Shown here in pieces: positions 1-12,639 of a DNA stretch of 64,000 nt. Both the position numbers and the translations under genes were made by a program. Position 1 is the first letter of the stretch, and each line of letters starts with the position of its first letter. Location of the stretch: positions 7,820,114-7,884,113 of the forward strand of contig CM028892.1 of NCBI GenBank assembly GCA_016801885.1. The letters run 5' to 3'. The notes beneath the pieces are model-generated. The model ran no database searches, was not told the origin of the DNA, and saw only the letters and a program-made list of their open reading frames with translations. This DNA is from Toxotes chatareus (Eukaryota > Chordata > Actinopteri > Toxotidae).

Positions 1-2205
1 TACACCTCTATTCTGAAAAATATATCTCCTGCCAGCACCATTTGGTGGCCATTACCAATTTCCTCTCCCATCTCTGAGTTGACTCATTAACATATGAAGG
101 AGGTTGGAATATAATTGCTCCTTTAATTGATGGAAGATAATTAATCTGACCAAGGTGCTGGTGGAAAAGAGAAGACGAGGCACTGAGTGGATTCAGAAAG
201 TAATCCTTTTCTTCTTGTGAATTTGATACACCGTGTAATCAGCAGGTGCTTGATGAGGTTTATTAATTTTTGCATCTTTTTTTTATATCATTACCTTTGA
301 TATTTTGTCACTTTATTAGAGAACATACTCATGAATAAAAATGAAGCTTGTCATTATTCGGTAAGTCAGCTCTGATTTGAATTCATTGTCTCCTGCTGTG
401 GCCAGTGGTGCATTTCAACTCTTTGAATCTTCAAGAGTAAGAGTTATTTATTGTGGCTTAGGTTTATGTTGAGTTCAGTATCTTGTTTTGGGTTTTTTGT
501 TTGAGTTGGAGCCATTAGAGTTATATTTTTTAAGATTCTTGCTGGATCTCAGTGCTCGGTTCATTTTCATTTTACAACTGCTTTTTTGTCATAACCTTGG
601 CATGGCATTATGATCTTCACACCCTCACAATGTTCAGAAGCAGCGCCACTGGCCCTTATGTGCGCTATTCTTACCACACACCCCTTCACAGTGGGAATTC
701 AGTGGATTAATTAAGATTGTCACTCAAACATCTGGTTGCTGTGGAAATGTGCTGCAGAGTTTTTTCTTTTCTTGTCTTTTTTTTTTTTAACCTTCTGGCT
801 TTTCTACGGGCTCGTGGACCAGGCTCTTTTCTGTCTCTCATGATGATACATTCAATAGCATAATGGAGAAAATGAGGAGGAGGGAAGCATTCAATGACAC
901 AATATGTCTGTGTGTAAGAGTGCATGCCTGCCAAACTGTAAAGCTAACACTGCAGTCACTCTAGCATATTGAATGGGCAGACCCACATTAACAGTGTGGG
1001 TGATGGACCTGTTATATTAGTTGGCTTTCTTAGTATTAGTTATTTTCTATTGTTGCAGTAATTTGTGTAAAACTAACGGTCTGTAAATACAATATTTGCC
1101 AGCTGATGAGAGGTTAGCCAGCTATATTTGAAATAAACACATATAACACACATACATTTTACTGTCACCACACATATACTCTGCATTTTAAACTGAGTGA
1201 AGCGCTCTTAAAGCGTGATGTATAATTAATCCTTTTGATCAATTGGATTTTTTTTTTTTTCATGTGGCCCTGCTGCTTTTTTTCCTGAATGATTTGCTAA
1301 AATGGCACAGTGCTCCTGTTTTTATTGTTTTGGTATTTTAAGATTTATGATGCCAACTTTTTATCACCTTCAATTTCTGCCTCAGCCCTTGTATGGCCAT
1401 TTGTCACGTCCCACCACTGCCATACCCTCATACCCCAGTCAAGACCAAATATCAGTCACAGGTGAGAGGCAGAACCTGAGGCTTTCCCTTACAACCAATA
1501 ATGTAAAGTCTCAAGCTCAACTTTGACACTGACTTTTTTCTCTTCTTCTTCTGCTTCCACCTACTAAATTATATCTTGGTGTTAATGGACATAGCCATTT
1601 TAACACCATTCAGAAATCAATATTACATATTGACACCGGGGGTCTGTCTGTCAGTTCTGTGACTATAGGACGTCAAATCAACGTAGAATAAGAGGAATAT
1701 AAGAATAAGAAGTGCAAATGGAGGCTTTAACAAGCTGAGACTCATCAGTTTTGGTTTTTTTTTTAGCAATGAACCAAATATAGACTGAAAACATTTTTTG
1801 AAGGACATTTATTGTTTATGTTCAATACGAGTGGATGTTTTTCCAAGCAGTCTCTTCCTCAGCCTTGTTCCTTGTAATAATCTGTCCTTGACCTCCACTC
1901 AGACAGAGAGATAGAGGTCAGGTAAAAGCTTTGGGAGGTTATGAACTTAGACGCGCCAGGCACAAACTCGCTCATTCACCACAATTAAAAGCAGTTTTCT
2001 TCAATTTATCACTCACTGTGCTCCAGAGAAGATTTCCCACCACTGACCATATCACATGGCAGAATTTAAGTTAGGTTTATGACACAATTGGGTCTCATTT
2101 ATGGTCGAGAATGAGCTCTCTTTGCTGTTGCAGCTCTTATTTGTGATTTAGGTTGATGAGGCACATGTATTTTTAGATAATATTTTTACTTGTGCAGACA
2201 TTACA
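1..2205 (+). other. Intron of the IL1RAPL gene, far 5' block
   Basis: No coding sequence recognised. Around 120-150 two TAATT homeodomain cores sit close together (TAATTGA, TAATTAA). T runs occur near 778-789 and 1249-1260. The rest is unremarkable AT-leaning sequence with frequent stops in all frames. Confidence 0.7.
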
Positions 2206-2581
2206 GGTTCCCAAAGCCCAGGTGATGTCTTCAGTTTGCTTGTTTTGTCTGACCAACAGTAGCAGCAGATAATTATGGCTGTGGAGCGAAGGTGGAGCTT
2301 AATTAGCAACAGCAGGTGCTGAAAAAGCATGTCCGAAAAAGAAATAAAAAATATAAAATGATGGCACTACATCCCTGCTCATGCTACATCGCCTGTGGAT
2401 TTATCCTTGTTAGGTTGTTTCAAAAACAGAGAGAAGAAGCAAATTCTCACATTTGAGAAGCTGGAGCGAGGTAACATTTAGTATTTTTGCTTAACGAATG
2501 ACTAACTAATTTATTGATTAACAATAATGTTGTCTTTTATTCTTCCAGTAATTGACTAATTGATTAATTGACAACTCTGTC
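2206..2581 (+). repeat. Decayed copy of an abundant teleost interspersed repeat
   Basis: Two arms match a repeat I recall as very common in percomorph genomes. The 5' arm (about 2206-2255) carries TTCCCAAAGCCCAGGTGATG followed by TCTTCAG and CTTGTTTTGTC. The 3' arm (about 2430-2581) carries CACATTTGAGAAGCTGG and ends in strings such as ATTGACTAATTGATTAATTG. Between the arms lie roughly 170 bases that do not match, so this middle is either inserted or badly decayed. The family name is not known to me. Confidence 0.7.
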
Positions 2582-4879
2582 GATTTTTCCCAGTCAGTGC
2601 TGTAGTTCTCCTCTGTGTCCAGCTGTTTGCCATAATTCCCTTGTTTTCTGCGATGCCCCCATTCCCCCGTGGTTTGGCAGGCTGTTTGTTATGCGTTCCC
2701 CTGCCATCACTACCCAACCCGGTGAGTCAACTCAACCCTGCGCTCTGATCAATCCAGCAGCAGTGTGTGTATACTGTAGTGCACACTCAGCATCCCGGTG
2801 GGTTTCCACCTGCTGGCGCCATCAAAGGAGCAGCACACAGGAGACGTGATTGCAGAGCTTACAGCAGGGGAGGAAGTGGGCGAAACGGGAGAGAAAATAT
2901 CTGAGCATGAAGCATGTGCAGAGCTCGGTGTGCTCAGACTGGAGTGGTTACTTGGTTACTGTATATCAGTAGAGCCTGTAATTTTACCGAAATGTGTGCA
3001 TAGCTGTCAAACGTGTTTTTCGACTTGCAGGCGACAGGAGGTTTCAACGTTATGATTTGACTGTGAATCCCTCAGATAGAAACATTCATAGACACAGAGC
3101 TCAGGGAAAAGCTTTCTCCCCATGTTTGTGTCCCTGTTTATCCCGAGGTCATCGACAGTGTTTGCATTGTTTGCTTCCGTGAAACAGCGACAGGTAATTG
3201 GCAAGCTTTGCGTGCTTTTTTTTCTTTTTCTTTTTTTCTTTTTTGGCTCGGCCTGGCAGATCCGAGCCCCATGAACAAACTGCCGAGGAAGAGCTCCAGG
3301 AATTAGTTTGACTTGGCCAGCTTTCCACAAGGTGAGATGACTTTGATCAGTGTCCCCTTGTTTGATGAGGTGGCACTTTCTGGGCGCAAATGCTGTTTTA
3401 AGCAAACAAAGGACTATCTCCCTTGGCGTTTTGTCACAAGATTTAGGACATGGGGCTAGCAAGGGTGGACCGGAGGATTTAATGCATTTTAAGTGCTAAG
3501 TATGTCCACAGAGTTGTACGTAGGACGTACAGAGCAAACATCATCATCAGGGAAAACAAAGCATTTCATAGCAATGCTGAGATTTTTACATGTTGCACAT
3601 GTTGGTGTGTGATTATCATGAATGCTGCATCGTGTTTGAAGGGTATTTGTACCCCTTTTTGTTCTTCACTTACAGTTTTGACAACAGTGGTGTCATTGTT
3701 CCATGCACGGCAGTAACAGCAGTCAGTGACACATTATGCCAAACAGTATCCCCACAAATTCTCTTCACATAGTGCGATTCTGCAGTCGTTTATGTCTAAT
3801 GGAAATATTCGAGTGTCTTCATGTCACTAGGCAGAGGGTAAAGTACTACACACACTTTGCGTGTCACACAGCATGCGTCAATTGAAGCCTGGAGCACAAA
3901 CGCGAAATGCCATACAAACAGGAGAAGTAGTCCGCGCACGATAGCCAGGATGTGTTCATCCAGGGAGTGAATGTGATAGTTGGTGCTTTTCTGAAGAGTT
4001 GACACATTTTAGTTCTGGGAAGTAGAACAGTGGTGTATCCTCATGAGCCGTGTGGGCTAAAATACAATACTCCTCCTTCGTATGTGATTAGCACAGATAT
4101 TCAAAAGTTATAGGACAAATAAATTTGACTGGCTGAGAGAATTATTCATCAGCGCACACTCTCATGGCATTTGCCAACTCAAATTGGCAGCAAAAATGGC
4201 AGGTGCACTCGGTTAGCCATCATTGTCTGTGTCCTCACAACATATCACTTGTGCTGGTCTTTGTGAACGTGTGATTAAATCAACCTGTATATGCAAATCT
4301 GAACCCAGAGCTGTTTTGAGTGAATATTTACCAAAACCCCTTTGCCTAAGAGCCAAGGTCTTCATGGAGCAGGTGAGACCAAGCAACAGATGAGATGCTG
4401 GTTTGAACAGATGGTGCAAAAATGCAAAAAGGTCAGGTGGTCTGGTGCCCGTGTGGCTGTTGCAGCTCATTGATTGGGCTCTTTTTAAGAAGGAAGACAG
4501 AATCCCTGACAATAATCCCCCTGCATGAAAGTGGGATCAAGAGCTTATAGGCCCTAATTACTAACAGTGGGCAGCTACTTGATATATTCCTCATGATTTG
4601 ACAGGTATGGTGATTCTTTTGGTGACAGCTGAAACTAAACTTCATAAAAGATAAGTTTCAAATAAAAAATGAATTCCAGCATCAGTCCTGGACCACATCT
4701 CTTCTGCTCTTTATTTATTTATTCTGCTCTTTTTACATTTTAAGTAAAAATGGCCGTGCAGCGGAATCACAGAGGAAGTAGAAATATTCTCTCAACTTCT
4801 TCCTTCTTGAAATGATTCACCTACAAAGAAGTTCAGTGTTATTCCAGCTGATTTAGGATCCTCAAACCGTCTGTCACCT

Positions 4880-5095
4880 TTGCAGCGGGCTGCTGTCACA
4901 CATCTTGTCAAATATCTATCAATTAGCAAACTGTGCTTACAAATGCTCCTCTGACACACTGTACATCTGGGATTGCTAATTAAGATGACGTGTTACATAA
5001 TTAATGCCTTCGCTCTACTAATTAGCGCTCACTTAGTGCCTTAGCTTTCGAGATGTGAAAATCAGTGCTAAACCAGTGTTAATGTAATTCCACAC
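4880..5095. promoter_or_regulatory. Candidate conserved noncoding element with clustered homeodomain cores
   Basis: Four TAATT-type cores fall within about 105 bp: AATTAG at 4921, TAATTAA at 4977, TAATTAA at 4998 and TAATTAG at 5019. The segment has no simple repeats or transposon match. An enhancer role is inference only. Confidence 0.3.
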
Positions 5096-7546
5096 CACGC
5101 TAAGAGATGTGGAAAACCAACATTCCTTATCATTTTAAGATTTTAAGGAAACCAAAATTTTGAAACAAACAAACAAAAGTTTAAAAAGTGATTTCCCTTA
5201 CTTTAAATGTCTTTAAATGTCTATACTTGATTTTTTGTGACTTTAGATTTAAGTCTCCCTTCAAGGCCCTGAGTACTTATGTCTGTAGCCTTGAAGGTTT
5301 TCTGTCCCTCTTTTCCTGCCTCCCCAATCTCTGACATTTCGCAGAAATGCCCCATCAAGGACACTTCAGCCACGTGTCAATCCACTGATTCCGCCAGAGA
5401 GATAAGAAGGTGGGAAGGGACAGCGGATGGGACTCTTGCATAATTTATAGTGAGCAAAAATCAATTTTGTGGCATAAATTACTCTGATGTTAATTAGTTG
5501 CAGATTGGTCTTTTACAAAAGGTGCATTCTAAATCACTTCAGGGAGAGATTCACTGCACTGAGACGAGTCTGAATTGTTCAGCTGGTGATAATTTCACTT
5601 CACGTTATGATGGAAAATTAGGATTGTTTGCTGTATTTGGAACATGACCAAGATGTTTTCAGAAGCCAAATGGTCTCTATGAATAGAGAATTTAAAAAAA
5701 GAATACTATTATTTACAGTTCCTCTATTGGTAAGGCAGGAAATTATGGAGAAAAATGGAAGCTTGTGTTCGTGAAGTCAAGTACATTGTCTTGCTCCCTG
5801 CGTCCCCCATCCATGGCTCTTTCACACGCTGACATACACCCTTAATACTGTGCACACACACAGACACGCCACCACACAAACCACCCTCGGTCAGGGAGAT
5901 TGCTTACCAGCGCTTAGCTCAGTGGCGATGCCCAGTTGGGCCTTGATGTAATGGAAATTGATTGCACTGCTCCCAGGCCACACTGTCATGACAAGTTATT
6001 TTAATGGCACTAAAGCAGGCTTATGCTGAAGTTTAAAAGGAGGGTGGCGGGGGCAGAACAGTGACTCGCGGCGTATTTGCAGCATTGCTAGGCTTTTTAT
6101 TTATTTATGAGATAGCACAATGTTTTTCAAGGAAAAAGAAATAAAGACAGTGAGTTCACAACGAGAGATTGAGAAGAAAATTATGGGGTTGGATGGGTGA
6201 CTGGGGTGACAGTTCACAGCCATTTTCTTACCAGCTCAAAGAGGTACCACCTCAGAAGTGGTTGTGGTGGTTGAAGTGAGCCACAGAAGTTGTAATTAAA
6301 GAATGATTCATGCTTTTCAGTGAACATTTAGGTGTCAGCTCTATGATGGTGCAGTACAGTACATACAAGCCATATACAGTATATGCCCATTCGTCCCAGG
6401 AGTAACCTGTCAAACAGGGTGGAAGGAAATTTTCAGCTGAGATGAAATGTGTTGTTTATTGGCCTCACACGGGCAATGGCTGCAGCATAACTTGGAAAAA
6501 AAAAAAAAACAATAATAAAGGCGGAGGCTTTACCCTGCTGCCATTTCTTCAGTGATGTGTGTTCCACAGGTGAGGTCATTTCCTGTCAACAAGTTGCATT
6601 TAGGTAACTCCTAGTGGAGGTCGTCTGTGGCCTGCTGACGTGTGCATTTGTATTATTGGTGGAGACTTGGCAGTTCTTTGCCATGGGCAAACTTGCGCAG
6701 AAGCTGTTTACTCTGTCTGCCATCCTGTTTCCTCCTCTGTTATTTCCAGTTTTTTCCTTCTTTCCACTCTGTTTAGTTTCTATATAATAAACAAAATGAT
6801 TTATATTACAAGCAAAGGACATGCAGGGCTTAGTGATGAGTACTTAAGAGCCTCGTAACACAATCACTTCCTAATTTATTTTAAAGTTTAATGGCATTTT
6901 GAGTTTAATGGCATTTCAGATTGCAATGTCCATGTAATAAATTATGACGGCTCATGCATGAGCACTTCAGGTAATGTGTTTCCCTCATGTTTTTTCCACA
7001 GGCCAATTAAGGCTCACTGTGTGACAGTCTGGCCAAATCAAAAGGTCTCTGCAGTCCTTGACAGCTAAAGCAGCCAATTAAAATCCTGCGCCTGGGCTGA
7101 AACAGCCGTCACCGCCCACGATGAGTGATCATTACCACATATGTGGGTTGGAACCAGTCCACAGGTGGCGTATTGATTACAGTGGTGAAAACTGATCTTT
7201 TGCTTTGGTCCAAAGGAGCGAGGCTGTCATGTTTAACAGTGACGAAGGCATCGGGTCAAGTTTTGAGCAAAATCGCAAACACATGCACACACACGCCCCA
7301 CTGTGCTGATTGCCCATGCCAGTGTCCCTGTCCACTGCGTGCCGCAGTAAGCCTCATCACATGGGTCAGCAGAGCCAAGACCTCACTCACATACTGCTTG
7401 ATCATCTGAACAAGTCCGGAAATTAACTTTGATGTGGAGTGTCTGTGGGCGAGCGGCTCAGGTCCGCTAGGGGGAAAGAGGTGGCTGGTCAGCTGCGTCT
7501 GTGGGCGAAATGTGTTTGCCACATGCAGAGAGATGATAGAGGAGGA

Positions 7547-7576
7547 GTGTGTGTGTGTGTGTGTGTGAGAGAGAGA
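7547..7576 (+). repeat. (GT)n(GA)n microsatellite
   Basis: About ten GT units run directly into five GA units. Confidence 0.95.
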
Positions 7577-9233
7577 AGCCACCCCCATATACTCAACTAG
7601 GAGTCACTCATCTACTTCAGATATGCTTAATTCGTATTCAGCTCACATGGGGCTTACAGAGCTAGATTTAATACATCTCAGCTCTCTCTGTGACAGATTT
7701 GGAGCATGTCTAAATTAGATTGTAATTCCAATGAACTGTCTCCTACAGAACATACAGGAGCAGACCTATCATTAGCATCAAGTTTCCCCTTCAGTGACGT
7801 TAGAAGGTGCTTTGATTTGTCTGCCTTCTTGTGTTTGTGTCTCACGTGCATTCACGCTATAGAAGGATGATGCACAATTGTGGTGACCCACAGTGGACAT
7901 GATTGCAAGTGACAGACTTTTATACCTTATCTCATATGAGCCATAATCGTGTCAACAAGCTCTCATGCTAAAATTACCAAGTGGATTGTTAACCAGTGTC
8001 ACTTTCTTTAAACAATTCATTTATAGATATTAATAAAAACCATGATATGCCATAAAAAATAGGGAATGTGAGAAGATCTTACAGTGAGAAAAGATCTCTT
8101 GATGTTCTTTATGGCAGGAATTTTGATATAACGAATTAGAATTAATTTTCTTCTTTTTATATAAGGAAATAGATGTCACAATAACAAGGAAAGATATTAT
8201 GATGAGTAAATCATGGATTTTCTTTTGTTCCCCTAACATGAATGCAGAACTTCTCTGTGCTAATTGGCCTGCAGGGGCTGCTGCATAATTCTGCTAGGCA
8301 ACATGTTTGCTGTACAATCCTTGTATGCATTTCCCACAGAGACCAAATATGGACTGTGAAATACAGAAAAAGAATTCTATTTATATACTAACCATGCTGC
8401 TGTTACAGTTGTGAAAAATGCCCCAGACATGTTTTGTTTTACTTATCTTGCCCCTGAGGGCATCAGGTCTTCTTTTAATGAGTGACTGTTTCTGTACAGT
8501 GAGAAGATTGTACCAATGTGGCTCACAATGAACTGATCTTAAACTGGATAAAAGATTCTGCTTTAGTTAACATTCATCAGCCATTTACCTGCATTACATT
8601 TACACAGTAGACCAGCAGTCTGCACATTTGCACATCTTGGTAGAATAACTTGAGAAGAAATGGCTTCCTCGTAATGACTTGCGCTTTATTTTTGGAGAAC
8701 CCATGTCTCAGTATTCCAGAGGCTTAAATCTTGCGTAAATGTCTCTCCCTCTTCTCCTCGTCTTCCTCTCCCCTGGAAGAGTACAGTGAAATTAAAAGGC
8801 GAAATCGATAAAGGTTCAGTTTCGGATCATCCTTGTTCATGGAAAGATCAGGCTGTTCTATCATTTTGCACACTCAGTGCTTTTACACTGCCAGCGTAAA
8901 TTAGTGTATTTTCATGCTTTTGTGGCACAGTGCTGATCTTTTCATCAAGCATTAAAACCTTTCTCTTTTCAACAACACAAATGTCAGAAACAAAGAAAGG
9001 GACTGAGGCAATAAAATGTATGTAAATCTGCCATCTCTCAGCTGAGCTGCTGTACAGTTTGGGCCCCACAGCTCCCTATGGGATAACAGATTCGGGGGGT
9101 TAGCACAAACCAGTGATGTAGGGCACCACAATGGCAAAGCCACCCCTGCTGGCACCCGGCACCAACCGCTGACCTGTTTAAACAGCTGGAACGTTTGGCA
9201 CTGCCTGCCTCCGGAGATTTGCAGGGCCACTGG

Positions 9234-9310
9234 CAAAGGGGTTGAGAGGAAGGAAGAGGGGAAAGCAGTGGGGGAAGGGAAAAGGAAGGGGGATGGGAGG
9301 CATGGCGGAG
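9234..9310 (+). repeat. Purine-rich tract
   Basis: Almost all bases are A or G on the + strand, with blocks such as GGAAGAGGGGAAAG and GGGGGATGGGAGG. Such tracts can adopt triplex structure; no other function is suggested. Confidence 0.6.
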
Positions 9311-9870
9311 CAGGGATTCATAGCTTAGCAATAGGGGGCCACTGTGCAGAAATGGCACCAATCAGGAATTAAACAGGCCACTGGCAACAAGCTGAGGAGG
9401 AGGAGGAGGAGGTTGGAATAGAGCTGAAGTCAAATAGGCACAGTTTTTAATAGGGGACTGGCCAGTGTGGACGGTCACTTTGGTTGACGAGGTCAATGAA
9501 TGGGCGACTAGGACAAATAATAAACAGACTGTTAAGAAGCCTCCTTGCCAACTGTTTTGTTTTAATTTATAAGAAAGTGTGTCTGTGTGTTTTAAAGGGG
9601 TTGAAGCTGTGCGTTTGGGGCGTGGGAGGTTACTGACTCACACAAGGGAGCACTCAGCAGCTTGTGGCGGGGGTAAAACCAAAACCAAGCAGTCACTGGC
9701 AGGAGGTTGAGAGGACAAGTGGGCTGGAGGCTTGAGGTAGGGGAGTTTGATAGAGCTGGAGTAGAGGCTGCAGTTGCAATGCATGTGCTACATCAGTGCT
9801 CACTCACATTATTCAAGTCATATTCGATTCTCACTCTGCTCCTCACACTCAGGGAACACCAGGATGTTTC

Positions 9871-9975
9871 CGTGGTGGAAGAAGTACTCAGGGCCTTTAC
9901 AGCAAAGTAAAAACACTCCATTACAAGTAAAAATCCTGCATGAAAAATCCTGTTTAGGTAAAAGTACGTAGGTGT
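9871..9975 (+). repeat. 5' fragment of the teleost 'GTGGTGGAAGAAGTA' repeat
   Basis: Begins CGTGGTGGAAGAAGTACTCA and continues with CTCCATTACAAGTAAAAAT, CCTGCATGAAAAATC and GGTAAAAGTACGTAG. I recall these as successive landmarks of a very common percomorph repeat whose full copies run several hundred bases to a matching inverted end. Here the match fades after about 9975, so only the 5' end remains. Confidence 0.75.
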
Positions 9976-12084
9976 GTGGAAATGTAGATGCCACAGTGTC
10001 ATATCCAGATCCTCCCTGTGCAGATGAATGGAGCTTAATATCTTTTTTCATCTTTAAATGTCAGGGTTTGATGTCAGTTTGAATCAAAGAGGCAAGGCTT
10101 CTTTCTAGAGCTAGCATTTTGTGATATCACTGATGTTCAACAGTCTCACCACTGCAGCGATACAGTTTCCTCCACTGACTACTTCACATACAGGAAATAA
10201 CTAAAGGGCTGAAATCTGCTTCTCTAGGTTTCACATAAGCTTACATGCAACAAGCTACAGTAACCTACTATAACGCTCTCACCAATTAACAAGCAGCTGG
10301 GGAAAAAAAAAAAAAAAAGCAATACAAGTAATTTTTCCCACATCTTTCTTCTGTAGTGGTTGAATCCACTTGTGTATTAGACACATTGACACACATAGAC
10401 AGCTGTGACAGCTGAATGAGACTCTGCCCAGATCCAATAAGACTGGATGTTATTTGCACCCAGTGTAACTCACGTCTTTGTCCCTTGGAACCAAGTGGAC
10501 CTGTAAAGGTCTCTGTCTCTGTGCTCCGGCAGTGAGTGACTGTTGAAGAGGTACAGTCGCTGTTTTCAGGGTCATAGCCTCGCCTGTGATGTCACTTGAT
10601 CACAATCATGTGCCTGCCAGGTCACAGTGTCATTTCGAACTTGCGATGGTGATGCAAGAGAATGTCAGCCCAGGTTCACGTGTTGGTCCTCAGCCAGAGG
10701 GCTATAGGGAAGGTCAGATGTGTGTGTTTATTATAAGAAGGGTTGATCCAGCTAGAGGGAACAACACTTACGGACCGGTAGAAGAGAGAGAGATGCTATC
10801 TGCTCAACTATCACCACATAGATTGCAATGAATCAGTCAGCTCTATTAGTCATATTTCATAAGGATGTTAGAATATTATTTGAGTAGGAGGATCAGTGTG
10901 CAGCATTTGCTTATAATCAGCTACACAGTGATCAGCTTCTTATTTGAAAATTGAGCCATGAGGGTTACCAAGCACATACAATAGCTTTCTGAGGGACCAG
11001 CAGGTTTTGGTTGTTTTTCACAAGATGATGTCATTCCACCTCTGAGATACAAGCCTCCTCACTGTTTGCCTGGCCAAGGATTTTTTTTTTTTTTTTACTT
11101 ATGTAACATCCATTTCAGAGCTTTTTATTATTAAAGGCGATCATATCCTTGTTTATGGAAGTGCTTAAGCCCTTTTCAGAGGTATGTTGGAGGCAGCTTT
11201 GATAAATAATGCAGAGGGTTTGTGCTATACTCAATGCACATTCCAAAGGATGTTTGAGCGCTGCGCAGAGTGCCAAAACACTGGCTAAAATCATTTCATG
11301 CACCGCCAATCAAACCTCGTGGTGGTTAAAGTCAAATACCAATATTTGATCAGCCCCGTTTGTTTTGAACGTTGTGAGAGAAACATGTTTGTTCAAGTCC
11401 AGTGTGGTTGTATTTGCTAAGAGTGGACTGTAGAGAAACAGAGATTGCTACAGACTGTATTATATTACAGAGGTTCAGGCTATTAAAGCAGTAATACTTA
11501 CGTGCACCTTGTAGCTATTGCATTACCATTGCAGTTAAGTATGCCCTGAAGCATAGTATGGATTTTATGCGGTGGTCCTTAATACACAAGGGTTGCTTCA
11601 ATCAAAGTCTAAACTGTGCTGAGAGGAGTACAGGACCAGCAAAGCCTCCAGTTTGTAAGGGTTGAACGTGATTGGGATCATTTTGGTTTCTTAAATTTAA
11701 AAATATCCTGTAAATGTTCTAAAATAATTGGTTTTGTTGACGGCCGAGACCAACTTTCAGCTTAGGTCCTTTCTCTTTGTGCAGCAGGCTCATCCTTCAT
11801 TAATGATGACAAGCCAATTACCTATCATATTATGAATCTGGTGCAGGGTCAGCAGGGTTAGATGTTCAGATTCCAGCGGGGCACAGCACCTCCTCAGTCC
11901 TGATTTCTCCTTAATGAAACAAAATGTTTTACAATTTGCAGCTAAGAAGAAGTAAAATTATTAACAGAGGCACTAACTTGTGAAACCACTTCCCCCCTCA
12001 CAGCAATTTTCTGCAAGTTCTAAGAATCTTCCTTGATCAGTATACGACTTTTGATCCTCATGTTATTGAGCTCATCCTGTCCTG
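9976..12084 (+). other. Intron block, no gene seen
   Basis: Contains an A16 tract at 10303-10318 and a T16 tract at 11081-11096. No coding match, no hairpin of note, and no repeat I can name. Confidence 0.6.
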
Positions 12085-12310
12085 TTTTCTTCAGCTCTTA
12101 TCTTCTACAGATGTCAAATTATTGATTCACACTTTCATTTTCGCCCTTCTAGATTATTGTAATTCCCTCTACATAGGCCTCAGTCAAGCTGCTCTAAATC
12201 GTTTACAGTTGAATCAAAATGCAGCTGTCAGGCCACAAACTAGAACGAGCCATCAGCCCAACATTACCCCTGTAAGATTTAGGATAAACTGCAAGATCCT
12301 GTTGAATTAA
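12085..12310 (+). mobile_element. Fossil fragment of an L2/CR1-type LINE reverse transcriptase
   Basis: In one frame the sequence reads LLIHTFIFALLDYCNSLYIG and then LSQAALNRLQLNQNAAV, ending NITPV-RFRINCKILLN. This is the C-terminal part of the reverse transcriptase region of L2/CR1/Rex-like non-LTR elements, where LIHAF..SRLDYCN..L.GLP, RLQ..QN.AAR and HITPV are usual landmarks. The stretch that normally follows ITPV (a motif like L.SLHWLPV) is missing, and RFRI follows at once. No other part of the element is recognisable nearby and a stop follows, so this is a dead 5'-truncated or fragmented copy. Confidence 0.85.
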
Positions 12311-12639
12311 CCATCATTGTTGCTTTGATTGGTCTGTGAATGAATAGAAGAAGTGAGGTGAAAGTTGTTGACCAGTTAAGCATTTAGATGTTTGGAATAT
12401 AGTTGGTTTTAACACAGTCGAGTAGTTTAAAAATCAAGCTTGTATCTGTAATCAAAGTTTAAATGTACAATTACACTAACTGTGCTGAGGCACCGTGTCT
12501 TCAAACAAACTCTATTAGAGGGTCACAGGGATCCTCAGTATACTGTCTGCGTAGTGTCAGCTTCTGCTGCACAGAGTAAACAAAGAAGTAGTCCTCACTG
12601 CAGATGAGATCTGCAAGATGAGTGATCTGCCAAGCTAAA

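Larger units (their letters stand above)
2582..9870 (+). other. Intron block with possible conserved noncoding segments
   Basis: No exon found. Contents: a T-rich tract at 3210-3245 followed by a 7-bp hairpin (3245-3268); a CpG-bearing palindrome at 3515-3531; a homeodomain-core cluster at 4921-5025; an 18-bp tandem duplication at 6886-6920 (GTTTAATGGCATTTTGA twice); a GT/GA microsatellite at 7547-7576; a purine-rich strand from about 9234 to 9310; and a GGA run at 9392-9411. Open frames in this block, including one of about 150 codons on the minus strand near 3007-3462, resemble no protein I know. Confidence 0.6.

Noticed and set aside
3007..3462. About 150-codon minus-strand frame with a Lys/Arg-rich run
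   Set aside because: The basic run is only the T-rich tract at 3210-3245 read in reverse; no homology recognised.
5905..5990. tRNA-like A box (TAGCTCAGTGG at about 5916-5926)
   Set aside because: No B box (GGTTCRANNCC) and no cloverleaf pairing follow at the right distance.
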